Shown here piece after piece: positions 28,639 through 37,553 of a stretch of DNA of 64,000 nt. The DNA is from Aporhodopirellula rubra (lineage in GTDB: Bacteria; Planctomycetota; Planctomycetia; Pirellulales; Pirellulaceae): positions 17,463-81,462 of the forward strand of contig NZ_JACHXU010000032.1 of NCBI RefSeq assembly GCF_014192335.1, given 5' to 3'. The position numbers and the translations under genes were made by a program. The notes under the pieces were generated by a model. The model worked only from the letters and a program-made list of their open reading frames with translations. It made no database searches and was not told the origin of the DNA. Positions within the stretch are counted from its first letter, which is position 1, and every line of letters starts with the position of its first letter.

Positions 28639-31320
28639 TTACAAAATTGCCAGCGGGTCGCGTTTCGCTTCCAACGTCCCACGCGTCACACCGACGCGGT
28701 TATCCGCCGACAGCCGACGCCATACTTCCGGCCCACTGACATGACCGCATAATAGATCGCGATACAACTGAATCATTTCGCCGGTCTGATGAGCGTTTTC
28801 TTCGAGCAGTTCCACCCGGAACCATGCGACGCCTCGCTGGATCAGCGATCCCACGACGTCGGCCGCACTCTGCGGTGTCGCGTTATAAAGCGTGTTGCGG
28901 CAGGCGATATCGGCCTGCAGAACATGTAGTTTGCCGACTCGGTCACGCAGTTGGACGACGTGATCATCGCAGGGACGGCCGCAGTTGGTTTTGTTCGTTC
29001 CCGGTGACAAGACGCTGCAGAATACGCAGTGCTCCATGTGGAACATCGGCATGTGTTGATGCATGACGACTTCCAGCCACTCACCCGGGGTCGCCCCCAC
29101 GAGGCCGTCGAGTTGATCAGCATTCAAATCGTACGACGTTGTCACACGTTTGACTCCGCGGCCGATCAACCACTCCGCCGATCGATGATTGGCAACGTTC
29201 AGCGAAAAGTCCGCAACGACCGGGATGTCAGCGGCCATCGCTGCGTCCATGACGGCCAGGTTGCGTGCCAGCACGGCGTCGGGTTTGTATTTCAGTAATT
29301 GCCGGATCAAACCAAATTCACCGGGCTTTTGCATCCGGATCGACGCGAGCATCACGTGCACGCCGCCTTCGCGTGCCACCCGAACCGCTTCTCGGTGCGT
29401 GCGGACGTCGTGGAAATCGGCGATCACCGCGTCCGCGCCCGCGGCGACCGCGGCTTCGAGTTGTTCCAGCGTGCGGCACAGTACGGACATCTTGGGGACG
29501 CCTGGCGACTCCGGTGCAGATGCCGGTACTTCGCAGGCCGAGTCACGCAGACCCGTGACCATTGCCCGTCCGGCCTCTGTGTCCACCGTCCGTGTTGGCG
29601 GTTCTTCGAGTCGAGCGGTCAATTGTTCAATCAAGTCACGCCGAATCGAATTGAGCAGTCCCAGCGGAACAAGGGGGCCACCAATGATTTTCGCAGTGAG
29701 GTCCGCGAGATGAAAAGGCGTGCCGCCGAGTCGGCCGAGTTTGTCCGCCAACACGTCTTGAGCGATCGCGTGTTTGCGTGCCACCTCCAGCGGCGTGTCC
29801 GCGACCACGGTTACCGCGAACCGTTCTCTCGACGCTGCTGCAGTCACGCCCGCAGATGGCTCGCCCGTTGCCTTTGATTTCGGTTCGTGAATCTGCGCTG
29901 TCACACGCAGCGGTTGGCCGGCTTGGGCGAACACGTCGATGTCGATCGCTCGGGTGCGGCGCGGTTTTCCGCCGAACGTGGAGGCGAGCTTCTTGTTCAG
30001 TTTGGGATCGTCGTTTTTGAAAACCGAGGCACCTTCATTGATCCGCGAAAAGTCGATCGCTCCGCGTCCGAATCCGATCCAAACGTCGTCGCCGGAGGTT
30101 GCCGCTTTCAACTTTTCGTTCTTCCTGCCACGTCCGGCAGGCCGCAGCGAATAGATTCGACCGCCTTGGTGGTTGTCCGCGAAACCGCTGCCGGCGTACG
30201 CGTCATCGCCCCGATTGCCGCGGTATTCCGCTTCCGATGCGATCGCCAATCCGTCGCCGAGTGCCACGTCGGCGGCGATTTGGACTCGAATTTCATCGCC
30301 CCGAATCTCGTCGACTTCGCCCAGCACGATTCCCTGTTTCGCCGCTCGGATTCCCGGCACCAGTCGTTTGTGATCGTTGCCCTCGAGCCATCCCGGTGCG
30401 AAACCACGAGAGAACGACAGTTCCATTTCCTGCCGATCGCGTTGGCTGACCCGCACGGCGCCGTGGGCGACGGCTTGGTCGATCGCTCGGCGGTAGTGGC
30501 CTGTGATGTTGGCAACGTATTCGGGCGTTTTCAGACGCCCTTCGATCTTCAGGCTGTCGACGCCCGCGGCAATCATGTCCGGGATCGCCGCGTAACCGGC
30601 GAGGTCTTGCGGTGACAACAAATAGCGGACGTCGCCGAGATCACGGTCCTCGCCGTCGCAGACCAATTCGTACGGCAAGCGACACGCCTGGGCGCATTGG
30701 CCGCGGTTTGCACTGCGGCCGCCCAACGATTCGCTCGTCAAACATTGCCCCGAGTAGGCCACGCACAACGCTCCGTGAATGAACGCTTCGAGAGGCATCG
30801 ACGTCGCCTCGCGAATTTTGGCGATTTCGCGTACCGACAATTCACGAGCGAGAACCACACGGGCGAGTCCCAGCTCCTCGGCGACTTGGATCGTTTCCGC
30901 CGACGTCAAACTCATTTGCGTCGAGGCATGAATTTCCAGGTCCTCGCACATCGCACGGACCACGCGAGCGACGCCGAAATCTTGAACCAGAACCGCGTCG
31001 ACGCCCGCTTTGGCGATCGCGTCAACGACCTCGATCAAGGAAGGCATCTCGTCAGGAAAGACCAGTGTATTGAGTGTCACGTAGCCCCGCACGCCTCGAA
31101 GGCGGAGCATCCGCATTAGGTCAGGTAAGTCACCCAAACCAAAGTTCGCGGCTCGGGATCGCGCGTTGAATCCGCGGTCGACGCCGAAGTAAATCGCGTC
31201 CGCTCCGTTTTCGACGGCAGCCTCCGCGCACTGCCAACTACCCGCCGGCGAGAGCAGTTCGGGAATGCGAGCGGGGTGCAAAGCGTCGGTCGTGCGAGCA
31301 GGAGCATCGGGTTGATTCAT
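28639..31320 (-). CDS. Long U32 family protein (DUF3656-containing, RlhA-like)
   Basis: 893 residues from ATG 31320; the frame is open upstream but IPELLSPAGSWQCAEAAVENGAD begins the family near residue 20. The Cys signature of U32 proteins reads SGQCLTSES, then RSANRGQCAQACR, and the radical-site type EIHASTQMSL is present. A middle domain resembles DUF3656, and the C-terminal third adds a second U32-like half with MEHCVFCSVLSPG and NCGRPCDD. E. coli RlhA of this family hydroxylates a cytidine in 23S rRNA; that role is possible here. The 'peptidase' label is doubtful. Confidence 0.85.
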   Translation of the reverse strand: MNQPDAPARTTDALHPARIPELLSPAGSWQCAEAAVENGADAIYFGVDRGFNARSRAANFGLGDLPDLMRMLRLRGVRGYVTLNTLVFPDEMPSLIEVVDAIAKAGVDAVLVQDFGVARVVRAMCEDLEIHASTQMSLTSAETIQVAEELGLARVVLARELSVREIAKIREATSMPLEAFIHGALCVAYSGQCLTSESLGGRSANRGQCAQACRLPYELVCDGEDRDLGDVRYLLSPQDLAGYAAIPDMIAAGVDSLKIEGRLKTPEYVANITGHYRRAIDQAVAHGAVRVSQRDRQEMELSFSRGFAPGWLEGNDHKRLVPGIRAAKQGIVLGEVDEIRGDEIRVQIAADVALGDGLAIASEAEYRGNRGDDAYAGSGFADNHQGGRIYSLRPAGRGRKNEKLKAATSGDDVWIGFGRGAIDFSRINEGASVFKNDDPKLNKKLASTFGGKPRRTRAIDIDVFAQAGQPLRVTAQIHEPKSKATGEPSAGVTAAASRERFAVTVVADTPLEVARKHAIAQDVLADKLGRLGGTPFHLADLTAKIIGGPLVPLGLLNSIRRDLIEQLTARLEEPPTRTVDTEAGRAMVTGLRDSACEVPASAPESPGVPKMSVLCRTLEQLEAAVAAGADAVIADFHDVRTHREAVRVAREGGVHVMLASIRMQKPGEFGLIRQLLKYKPDAVLARNLAVMDAAMAADIPVVADFSLNVANHRSAEWLIGRGVKRVTTSYDLNADQLDGLVGATPGEWLEVVMHQHMPMFHMEHCVFCSVLSPGTNKTNCGRPCDDHVVQLRDRVGKLHVLQADIACRNTLYNATPQSAADVVGSLIQRGVAWFRVELLEENAHQTGEMIQLYRDLLCGHVSGPEVWRRLSADNRVGVTRGTLEAKRDPLAIL

Positions 31321-31652
31321 TCCCACAGAATAGCAGTCGCGACAAAACCTTAATACTGCTTCCGTTCGGGCAATTCCGTTTATCAAAGACGATCGGTTTG
31401 AATGACCCGGACCACGCCGCCCGGCACGCGCAATGGTGTCGGCGGGGCTCCGTTTCACGGGCGGTTTCACTGGTCGCGGGATCGCCGATTCTGCTCAAGA
31501 TGAACGCTCACCGAGGTCGGTTTTCATCTTTCCGCGGTCGCTTCGTTTTTGTTAACACGCGAAGTTGATTGTGGATCCATGGCACTGTACATGGCTTCAC
31601 CTTGGTCAGCCGGGCCGATCGCCGGTGACAATTTGTTTTTATGAGGCATGTC
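31321..31652. other. Divergent promoter stretch
   Basis: 332 bp between the starts of the U32 gene and the DUF481 gene. No coding frame, repeat or clear hairpin is seen. Confidence 0.4.
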
Positions 31653-32726
31653 ATGCATACCCGTCACGCTGGTTTTCGATTGTTCGCCGCAGCGGGAATC
31701 GTTTGCTTTCTTACCGTTTTCGCGGCGCCCCCCGTATCGGCCCAGTCCGTGCCGACGCCTGCGCCGTCGTGGCAATCGGGGCAATCGACGTGGAACGGGT
31801 CGGGGTACGAAACACTCCCCTCACCGCCTTCGATTAATGAATTGCCGGATGAATGGAACGATAATTTTGGACTTTCCGACGCCCAATTGCAGCAACCCGT
31901 CGTCGACCTGCCGCTAACCGATCCAGGGGGGGCGTCCGGTGCTCCGCCGATCGAGCCGATTCCGGAGCCCTCGATGCCGATCGGGGCCGCGATCGCCGAT
32001 GGAGCGACGTTGGATGAACCGCCACTCCGCGAAGAAATCGTACGTTGGTATCAAGTTCCGTGGCGATGGATGACCAAGGGGTGGGAAAACCACGCCGAAT
32101 TCGGACTCGATGGCAGCAGCGGAAACGCCGAAACACTCGCGATCCAAACCGGTCTCGAAATGAAACGCAAAACGGATCTCTACACACTCGCTCTTGATAT
32201 CGACTACCGGCAAGCCAGTGCGCAAAGTCAGACGACCGAGGACAACGCCCGGCTCAACCTCGACTACGACCGAATGCTCGGCGATTCCAATTGGACGATG
32301 TTTGGAAAGTTCGGCATTGAATACGATGAATTTAAGTCGTTTGACCTGCGTTTGAACTTGAACGGCGGTTTGGGTTACTACTGGATTCGCAACGACAATA
32401 CGAACATCGTCACCCGAATCGGTGCTGGTGCGTCGAAGGAAATCGGTTCACCTGACGACAGTTGGACGCCGGAAGCCGTGTTCGGGCTCGAGGCTGATCA
32501 CAAGCTGTCGGCGCGTCAGAAACTCAAAGCGAAGATTGATTACTTCCCGACGTTCGAAGACTTCAGCGATTTCCGACTCGTGACCGATGTCGCATGGGAA
32601 TCGCTCATCGACAGCTCCGAGAACCTGTCGCTGCGTTTGTCGGTAACCGACCGTTACGACAGCACGCCCCAAGGTGCGTTGGCGAACGACTTCTACTATT
32701 CGGCGTTGTTGCTTTATAAGTTTTAG
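31653..32726 (+). CDS. DUF481 family outer-membrane beta-barrel protein
   Basis: 357 residues from ATG 31653, chosen because GAGG lies six bases before it; ATG 31641 is an alternative. A signal peptide ends at PPVSAQS. Residues ~35-115 are Pro-rich; the rest is a series of alternating strands starting WMTKGWENHAEFGLDGSSGN and ending in the aromatic YYSALLLYKF, the C-terminal signature for outer-membrane insertion. Members include YdiY-type salt-stress outer-membrane proteins. Function is not known, but location in the outer membrane is a firm inference. Confidence 0.85.
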   Translation: MHTRHAGFRLFAAAGIVCFLTVFAAPPVSAQSVPTPAPSWQSGQSTWNGSGYETLPSPPSINELPDEWNDNFGLSDAQLQQPVVDLPLTDPGGASGAPPIEPIPEPSMPIGAAIADGATLDEPPLREEIVRWYQVPWRWMTKGWENHAEFGLDGSSGNAETLAIQTGLEMKRKTDLYTLALDIDYRQASAQSQTTEDNARLNLDYDRMLGDSNWTMFGKFGIEYDEFKSFDLRLNLNGGLGYYWIRNDNTNIVTRIGAGASKEIGSPDDSWTPEAVFGLEADHKLSARQKLKAKIDYFPTFEDFSDFRLVTDVAWESLIDSSENLSLRLSVTDRYDSTPQGALANDFYYSALLLYKF

Positions 32727-32738
32727 GTCGATGTTCTG

Positions 32739-32825
32739 GGTGGCAGGTGGCAGGTGGCAGGTGGCAGGTGGCAGGTGGCAGGTGGCAGGTGACGGGTGAC
32801 GGGTGACGGGTGACGGGTGACGGGG
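32739..32825. repeat. Compound heptamer array, units GGCAGGT then GACGGGT
   Basis: About seven copies of GGCAGGT followed directly by about five of GACGGGT; both units are seven bases long. It starts 12 bp after the TAG stop (32724-32726) of the DUF481 gene. Rotated, the units read TGGCAGG and TGACGGG. Confidence 0.92.
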
Positions 32826-32917
32826 GTGGGCGGCTTCATGCCGCTATCCGGTCGTTTGGTCTGACGTATACTCGATGCTCATCAAGCTCCTAGACCGCTG
32901 CGAATGAGTTTCGATTT

Positions 32918-34414
32918 ATGAATCGACTTGCGTTGACTGTGACGCCAACTCGATTGAGTTGGGTGTTCCTCTTTGTGTGCGTGCCTGTGTTGTGTGCGGA
33001 GGAGGAGTCGCCGCGTGATGGCTCGAACGCCGCACCCAACATCATTCTCGTCATGGCCGATGACCAGGGATGGGGAGATGCCGGTTACAACGGGCACCCG
33101 TTCGTGCAGACGCCCGAAATTGACGCGATGGCGAACGACGGATTCGTGTTCGATCGATTCTACGCCGCGGCGCCGGTTTGCTCGCCGACACGAGCGAGTG
33201 TGATGACCGGACGGAATCCGATCCGTTGCAAGGTGCCCAACCATGGACGCTACATGCGACCTCAGGAACAAACGATTGCTGAATCGTTGAAGGCCGCCGG
33301 ATACGTGACCGGAATCTTCGGCAAGGTTCATCTGGGCTCCGGGCAACCAGACTCGCCGTGCAACCCTACCGGCATGGGGTTCGACGAATGGTGCATCGGG
33401 TTGAATTTCTTCGACAACGACCCCTACCTCAGTCGCAACGGAAAAGTCGAACATCGCATCGGCAAGGGCTCGGTGCTCGCGATGGACGATGCGATCGAGT
33501 TTGTTTCGAGACATAGCGATGCGAACCAGAGCGACGCGAATCACGACAGTCGCGATCAACCGTTCTTCATGACCGTTTGGCTTCCGTCGCCTCATGACCC
33601 GCACCAAGAAGTCCCCGATGGCCCGCCGCTCTATGAGGGAAAGAAGCACGCCGGGTACTATCGAGAGATCACGCTGCTCGATCAGCAGCTCGGGCGACTG
33701 CGGAGGCATCTGCGTCGATTGAAAATCGCGGACAACACAATCCTGTGGTACTGCAGCGACAACGGTGGGCTGAATCGAGAGACATCGGGCGGACGCGACA
33801 AGAAGGGAAGCGTCTACGAAGGCGGTCTTCGCGTTCCCGCAATCATCGAGTGGCCCGCTCGTCAACTGCACGGGCGAACGGCCGTTCCCGCGTGGACCTG
33901 TGATATCTATCCGACATTGCTGTCCATGGCGGGCGTCGAAACACCTGATGACGTGGAGGATCGCGGGCACACGGTGCATCCGCTCGACGGAATCAACATC
34001 AGCGGCATCATCGCGGGCGAGTCCACGTCCCGCGGCACGCCGATGGGGTTTTGGCATCATTTCCAGCCCGGCCAAGCGACGTACAGTGACCGGATATTGA
34101 AAGGCATCATGGAGTCGCAACAGGCGTCAGCGCCGCTGCCGCACAACCAATACCGGATGCAAAAGGACGTCGCGGACTTCCCGCAGTTCCCCGAAAACAC
34201 GACGACCGGCCACGCCGCCTGGAACGATTGGCCATGGAAGCTTCATCGCATCAACGGCAATCGATTTGAGCTCTACAACTTGGTGGACGATCCCATGGAG
34301 ACGAACGATCTCGCGGGCGCTCCCGCTCACCAGGGACGCTCGGCTCGCATGCAAGACGCTCTCGACGCCTGGATGCGATCGGTCGTTCGCAGCATCAACG
34401 GGGCCGACTACTGA
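32918..34414 (+). CDS. Secreted sulfatase (formylglycine type, Cys88)
   Basis: 498 residues from ATG 32918. The signal peptide runs to about LFVCVPVLCAEEES. NIILVMADDQGWGDAGYNG gives the metal site; APVCSPTRASVMTGRNP carries the formylglycine Cys88. IFGKVHLG, TVWLPSPHDPH, WYCSDNGGL and GGLRVPAIIEWPA follow. It is about as long as other planctomycete sulfatases. Unlike the sulfatase at 9343 no glycosidase is beside it. The substrate is unknown, but sugar sulfate esters are likely. Confidence 0.93.
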   Translation: MNRLALTVTPTRLSWVFLFVCVPVLCAEEESPRDGSNAAPNIILVMADDQGWGDAGYNGHPFVQTPEIDAMANDGFVFDRFYAAAPVCSPTRASVMTGRNPIRCKVPNHGRYMRPQEQTIAESLKAAGYVTGIFGKVHLGSGQPDSPCNPTGMGFDEWCIGLNFFDNDPYLSRNGKVEHRIGKGSVLAMDDAIEFVSRHSDANQSDANHDSRDQPFFMTVWLPSPHDPHQEVPDGPPLYEGKKHAGYYREITLLDQQLGRLRRHLRRLKIADNTILWYCSDNGGLNRETSGGRDKKGSVYEGGLRVPAIIEWPARQLHGRTAVPAWTCDIYPTLLSMAGVETPDDVEDRGHTVHPLDGINISGIIAGESTSRGTPMGFWHHFQPGQATYSDRILKGIMESQQASAPLPHNQYRMQKDVADFPQFPENTTTGHAAWNDWPWKLHRINGNRFELYNLVDDPMETNDLAGAPAHQGRSARMQDALDAWMRSVVRSINGADY

Positions 34415-34454
34415 TTGGCGTCAAGGCTGTGCCGATCGGCGTCAAGGCTGCGGC
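34413..34454. repeat. 21-bp tandem duplication starting in the sulfatase stop codon
   Basis: Two copies (34413-34433 and 34434-34454) of a unit containing ggcgtcaaggctg, differing at three positions. The first copy begins with the GA of the TGA stop codon (34412-34414). Confidence 0.8.
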
Positions 34455-34519
34455 GATCGCTGGGCTGCCCAGTCGGGTCCTACGACAAAAGCATGTTGAT
34501 CGGTTGATTGTATGAGTTT

Positions 34520-34885
34520 ATGATGAGAGGCATGAGTCGTTACCCAAACATTACCCGAGGCCCGGCCGGTTGGACGGTGCGGATACTGCGCAACGGTCAG
34601 TTGCATTCGAAGTATTTCCGCTTCACCAACGGAGGGGTCCGGAAGTCGCTCGCTCAAGCCCAGAAGTGGCGAGATAAGAAGCTCGGCGAATTAGGCGAGC
34701 GTCAGTGGCGCAAAGGCCCGCGGAAGAAAGCGTCCAACAACACCTCCGGAACAACGGGCGTCAGCAGAAACTTTTACGGACGTTGGGTTGCCACATGGCA
34801 GGAAGACGGTGTGCAGCGCTTCAAAACCTTCAAGAGCAAGAAGGACGCCGTCGCGCATCGCAAGGCAATGGTCGAACCAAGCTAG
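34520..34885 (+). CDS. Small basic protein with two AP2-like DNA-binding modules
   Basis: About 121 residues; possible ATG starts at 34520, 34523 and 34532, and a TTG at 34508, none with a clear ribosome site. Two related modules are seen: GWTVRILRNGQLHSKYFRF then AQAQKWRDKKLGEL, and GVSRNFYGRWVATWQEDG then KTFKSKKDAVAHRKAMV. This three-strand plus helix pattern, with W, R and F at the right places, resembles the AP2/ERF domain known from plants, homing endonucleases and phages. The linker is very basic (RKGPRKKASNN). No nuclease motif is present. It could be an orphan regulator or a remnant of a mobile element protein. Confidence 0.65.
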   Translation: MMRGMSRYPNITRGPAGWTVRILRNGQLHSKYFRFTNGGVRKSLAQAQKWRDKKLGELGERQWRKGPRKKASNNTSGTTGVSRNFYGRWVATWQEDGVQRFKTFKSKKDAVAHRKAMVEPS

Positions 34886-34926
34886 ATAGGCGAAGTCAGC
34901 AACGCAGCGGAGGGCTTCTGCGTCCT

Positions 34927-35340
34927 CTACTTCGATTGATCGCTCTCCGCGAGTTGTCGCAGGATCGTCATCGCTTCGCCGGTTCGCGACACCGGCACGA
35001 ACAGGTGGTCATGGTAGAAGCCGGCGACGACGTTTGCACTGATCCCGCGTTCTGATAGTGCGCTGGCGATCGCGGCGGTCAGACCGACGGCTTCCAAGTC
35101 CGAATGCACGCCGAGCGAGAGCAAGCCAAATTCGCCGGCATAGGATTCGCCCGCTCGATCGGCACGATCCTTAGGAACGATAAGCGTCAGACCCTCACGC
35201 TCCACAAACGACGCAATTGGCTCGAGCTCTCCACCGTCACCATACACCGCCGCGGGACGCGTCAGGAAAACATATGTCTTTGGAGACAACGCCGGGGACA
35301 GCGACGCGAGCAATCGCGATAGGTCCGAAATGCCGTTCAT
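34927..35340 (-). CDS. ACT domain-containing protein
   Basis: 137 residues from ATG 35340. After SPKTYVFLTRP and a strand region comes LTLIVPKDRADRAG and LGVHSDLEAVGLTAAIASALSERGISANVVAGFYHDHLFVP, a clear ACT fold of the stand-alone type (DUF2241/ACT_7 group). Such proteins are thought to bind amino acids in the cytoplasm; the ligand is unknown. It is alone on its strand and convergent with the AP2-like gene. Confidence 0.85.
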   Translation of the reverse strand: MNGISDLSRLLASLSPALSPKTYVFLTRPAAVYGDGGELEPIASFVEREGLTLIVPKDRADRAGESYAGEFGLLSLGVHSDLEAVGLTAAIASALSERGISANVVAGFYHDHLFVPVSRTGEAMTILRQLAESDQSK

Positions 35341-35434
35341 GGAAAACCTGGTTGTAGCGACCGAGGAAGCCTCATCTGCGTGTGGTGCTCCACCCTCTCG
35401 CGATTGTTGCTACCTGCGTGGAATTCGTAAACTG

Positions 35435-35950
35435 CTACACGTTCGCTTTCAGACGGCGGGTATATAGCTCCGACGACCGCACCATCAAAGTTGAGGCGAT
35501 ACCACACGAATGTTTCCGTGTAGTGGTGTCGGCGAAATCGAACAGGGACACATGCTGTGGCAACGCGGAGACGAATTCGACGGCGCGACGGAGACGCAAA
35601 ACGATCCGTCTGTGACTACCGTTTTGCGTACCAAAATCGATGGATACTAAGTTGCCATTTCGACTGACGTTCGTAAGTGATTGGGTTAGGACGCGATGTT
35701 CGAGGTCATAGATTCCAGCTATCGCTTTGAATGGGAAAAAGGTCGTTATCCACAGTTCAGAGTCGGTGACGACGACCGACAAGCAGTTTGAAGCACCACC
35801 GAAGCGTGTAAACCATGAACTGTGTGATGTACCGGAGGCAAAGCGTTCGCGAAATACAATCGTAACATTCGAGAGCGGAGGAAAGTTTTGACTTTTACGT
35901 GATCGACGCCAAAGAAGAAATGCGAGCCCAATGACGTTCCAAACGATCAC
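35435..35950 (-). CDS. Membrane-anchored protein of unknown function
   Basis: About 171 residues with GTG 35950 as the annotated start. The frame stays open to a stop near 36025 and codes for FIENNTSAIFLC just before, which would complete a membrane helix (AIFLCVIVWNVIGLAFLLW). No ATG exists there, so the start is uncertain and the gene may be 5'-truncated. The body (FRERFASGTSHSSWFTRFGG, LWITTFFPFKAIAGIYDLEHR) looks like a real folded domain of unknown type. The surrounding DNA is lower in GC than the neighbours, a hint of transfer. Confidence 0.6.
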   Translation of the reverse strand: MIVWNVIGLAFLLWRRSRKSQNFPPLSNVTIVFRERFASGTSHSSWFTRFGGASNCLSVVVTDSELWITTFFPFKAIAGIYDLEHRVLTQSLTNVSRNGNLVSIDFGTQNGSHRRIVLRLRRAVEFVSALPQHVSLFDFADTTTRKHSCGIASTLMVRSSELYTRRLKANV

Positions 35951-36044
35951 GCACAGAAATATCGCTGAAGTGTTGTTTTCGATGAAGCGAAAAAATGGTT
36001 GCCTCAGTTTGCTGCAGGATTAGAGCGAGACCATGTAGTGCGAT

Positions 36045-36278
36045 CTATCTTGCTGTGTCACCAAAGACGCTGACATCGTGGTTTTCAGCATCCGGGAACC
36101 AGTGGCGGTGAAATCTCTCTGCCACTTCGCGGTCAGAGAAGACATTTTTGAAGTGCCAGCCGTCGCGAACGCCGTATCCCATCGAACGCACGAGTGCGGT
36201 TCTCGGAACGTTGTCATCCAGCCATTGGCGGAACGCGGCAGCATCGTCGGTTCGTACGTCAATCCGGTAGACTGCCAT
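36045..36278 (-). CDS. Small protein of unknown function
   Basis: 77 residues from ATG 36278. Composition looks like a folded small domain (MAVYRIDVRTDDAAAFRQWL, ALVRSMGYGVRDGWHFKNVF, WFPDAENHDVSVFGD). No hydrophobic segment or known motif. It lies in the same lower-GC island as its minus-strand neighbour and is separated from it by 94 bp. Confidence 0.55.
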   Translation of the reverse strand: MAVYRIDVRTDDAAAFRQWLDDNVPRTALVRSMGYGVRDGWHFKNVFSDREVAERFHRHWFPDAENHDVSVFGDTAR

Positions 36279-36483
36279 TGAATCTAGTTTTGAGAGTTCG
36301 CGTGTGGATGTTCATATCCAAAACCGTTGTCGCCAATCACCACGGTGTCCGGAGCCAGGATGAGTTTGGCTCGACCGGCGGGCGCTTGCAAGGTTTGACG
36401 TCGAGGTTGGCTTGACGGGGGATGAGGTGGGCGGGATGTTTTGGTTGGTTTTTCGTTCTTCTTGTTGATTTTGAGGCTCGTTC

Positions 36484-37428
36484 GTGGTGAACCAAAATTC
36501 TTCTTCTGGTCCAGGCCCTTTGTTTCAAGCGGAAGTGGTTCTTGGGCTATGGCCGATCGCGGGTGTGACCACGGTCGGCGTGACTCCGGAGGATGCGAAG
36601 CGGACGATTGACACCGCGATCGAACTGGGGATCTCCACCTTTGATACCGCCTACAGTTATGGATTGAACGGTGAATCCGATCGCTATCTCGCCGACGCGA
36701 TTCGTGGTCGGGCGGATCGTTTTCATGTGATCAGCAAAGTCGGGCAGCGGTATCTCGACGACGGGACGCGGACGGTCGATTCCAGTCCGGCGACGTTACA
36801 GGCTGACGCTGAGGAGTCGCTCCGTCGTCTCGGGATCGAACGATTCAATACGTTGATGTTGCACAGCATCGACGAAAACGTCGAAATCGAATGCAGTGCC
36901 GAGGCGTTGTGCGAACTGCGGGATCGCGGGCTCGCCGATCGAATCGGGTTGTGTAACGCCACCGACGAAGAGCGACGGCGATTCCAATCCGTGTGTGAGT
37001 GCCGGGCGATCCAGTGTCCGTTGAACCTGTTGGAATCCGGCACGTTGCAGAGTGTGATTGCGGGAGCCGCGGCCAATGGTTGTGATGTGTTGGTGTATTG
37101 GACGCTGATGAAAGGATTGCTGGCCGGGAAGATTTCACCGGATCATGTGTTCCCTGAGGGCGACAGCCGACCGGGGTACGCGGTGTTTCAAGGCGAGCGT
37201 CGCGCGACGGCGCATCGGGTTGTTGACGGCTTAAAGGAAATCGCGGGCGAGACGGGACGCACGGTCGCGAGCCTGAGTGTGTCGTGGACGCTGTCGCAAC
37301 CCGGCGTCACGGCTGCGCTGGTCGGGGCACGCCGGCCGGATCAGATTCGCGAGGTCGCCGACGCCCGGCCGCTCAACGAGGAAACGCTGCAACGGATCAA
37401 CCGTTTGGTAACCGGCACGTCAGCGTAG
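36484..37428 (+). CDS. Aldo/keto reductase family oxidoreductase
   Basis: 314 residues from GTG 36484 (a second GTG follows directly). The catalytic tetrad of the family is visible: Asp and Tyr in FDTAYSYG, Lys in VISKVG, His in LMLHSID. The NADPH-binding end has VALVGARRPDQIREV. The family reduces aldehydes or ketones of sugars and other small molecules in the cytoplasm. No pathway partner is adjacent, so the substrate is open. Confidence 0.9.
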   Translation: MVNQNSSSGPGPLFQAEVVLGLWPIAGVTTVGVTPEDAKRTIDTAIELGISTFDTAYSYGLNGESDRYLADAIRGRADRFHVISKVGQRYLDDGTRTVDSSPATLQADAEESLRRLGIERFNTLMLHSIDENVEIECSAEALCELRDRGLADRIGLCNATDEERRRFQSVCECRAIQCPLNLLESGTLQSVIAGAAANGCDVLVYWTLMKGLLAGKISPDHVFPEGDSRPGYAVFQGERRATAHRVVDGLKEIAGETGRTVASLSVSWTLSQPGVTAALVGARRPDQIREVADARPLNEETLQRINRLVTGTSA

Positions 37429-37435
37429 AATGCGT

Positions 37436-37490
37436 GTTGTCCGCCGTTGCCTCCGTCACCAGACGGAGGGCCACGTTTTGCCGAACGTGG
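37436..37490. repeat. Dispersed two-hairpin element, copy C
   Basis: Two clear stems follow each other: CTCCGTC-acca-GACGGAG (37451-37468) and CCACGTT-ttgccg-AACGTGG (37471-37490). The order, spacing and the GACGGNGG, GGCCACGT and GAACGT segments match copy B at 49041. It follows the reductase stop. Confidence 0.7.
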
Positions 37491-37553
37491 CCACGTATCA
37501 AGGGCTTTGTCGCCACAAGAACAGTTCACGCAGCGATCATTCAGGCGATCTCG

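Noticed and set aside
32882..34120. 412-codon minus frame opposite the sulfatase
   Set aside because: The plus strand has the complete sulfatase signature and signal peptide.
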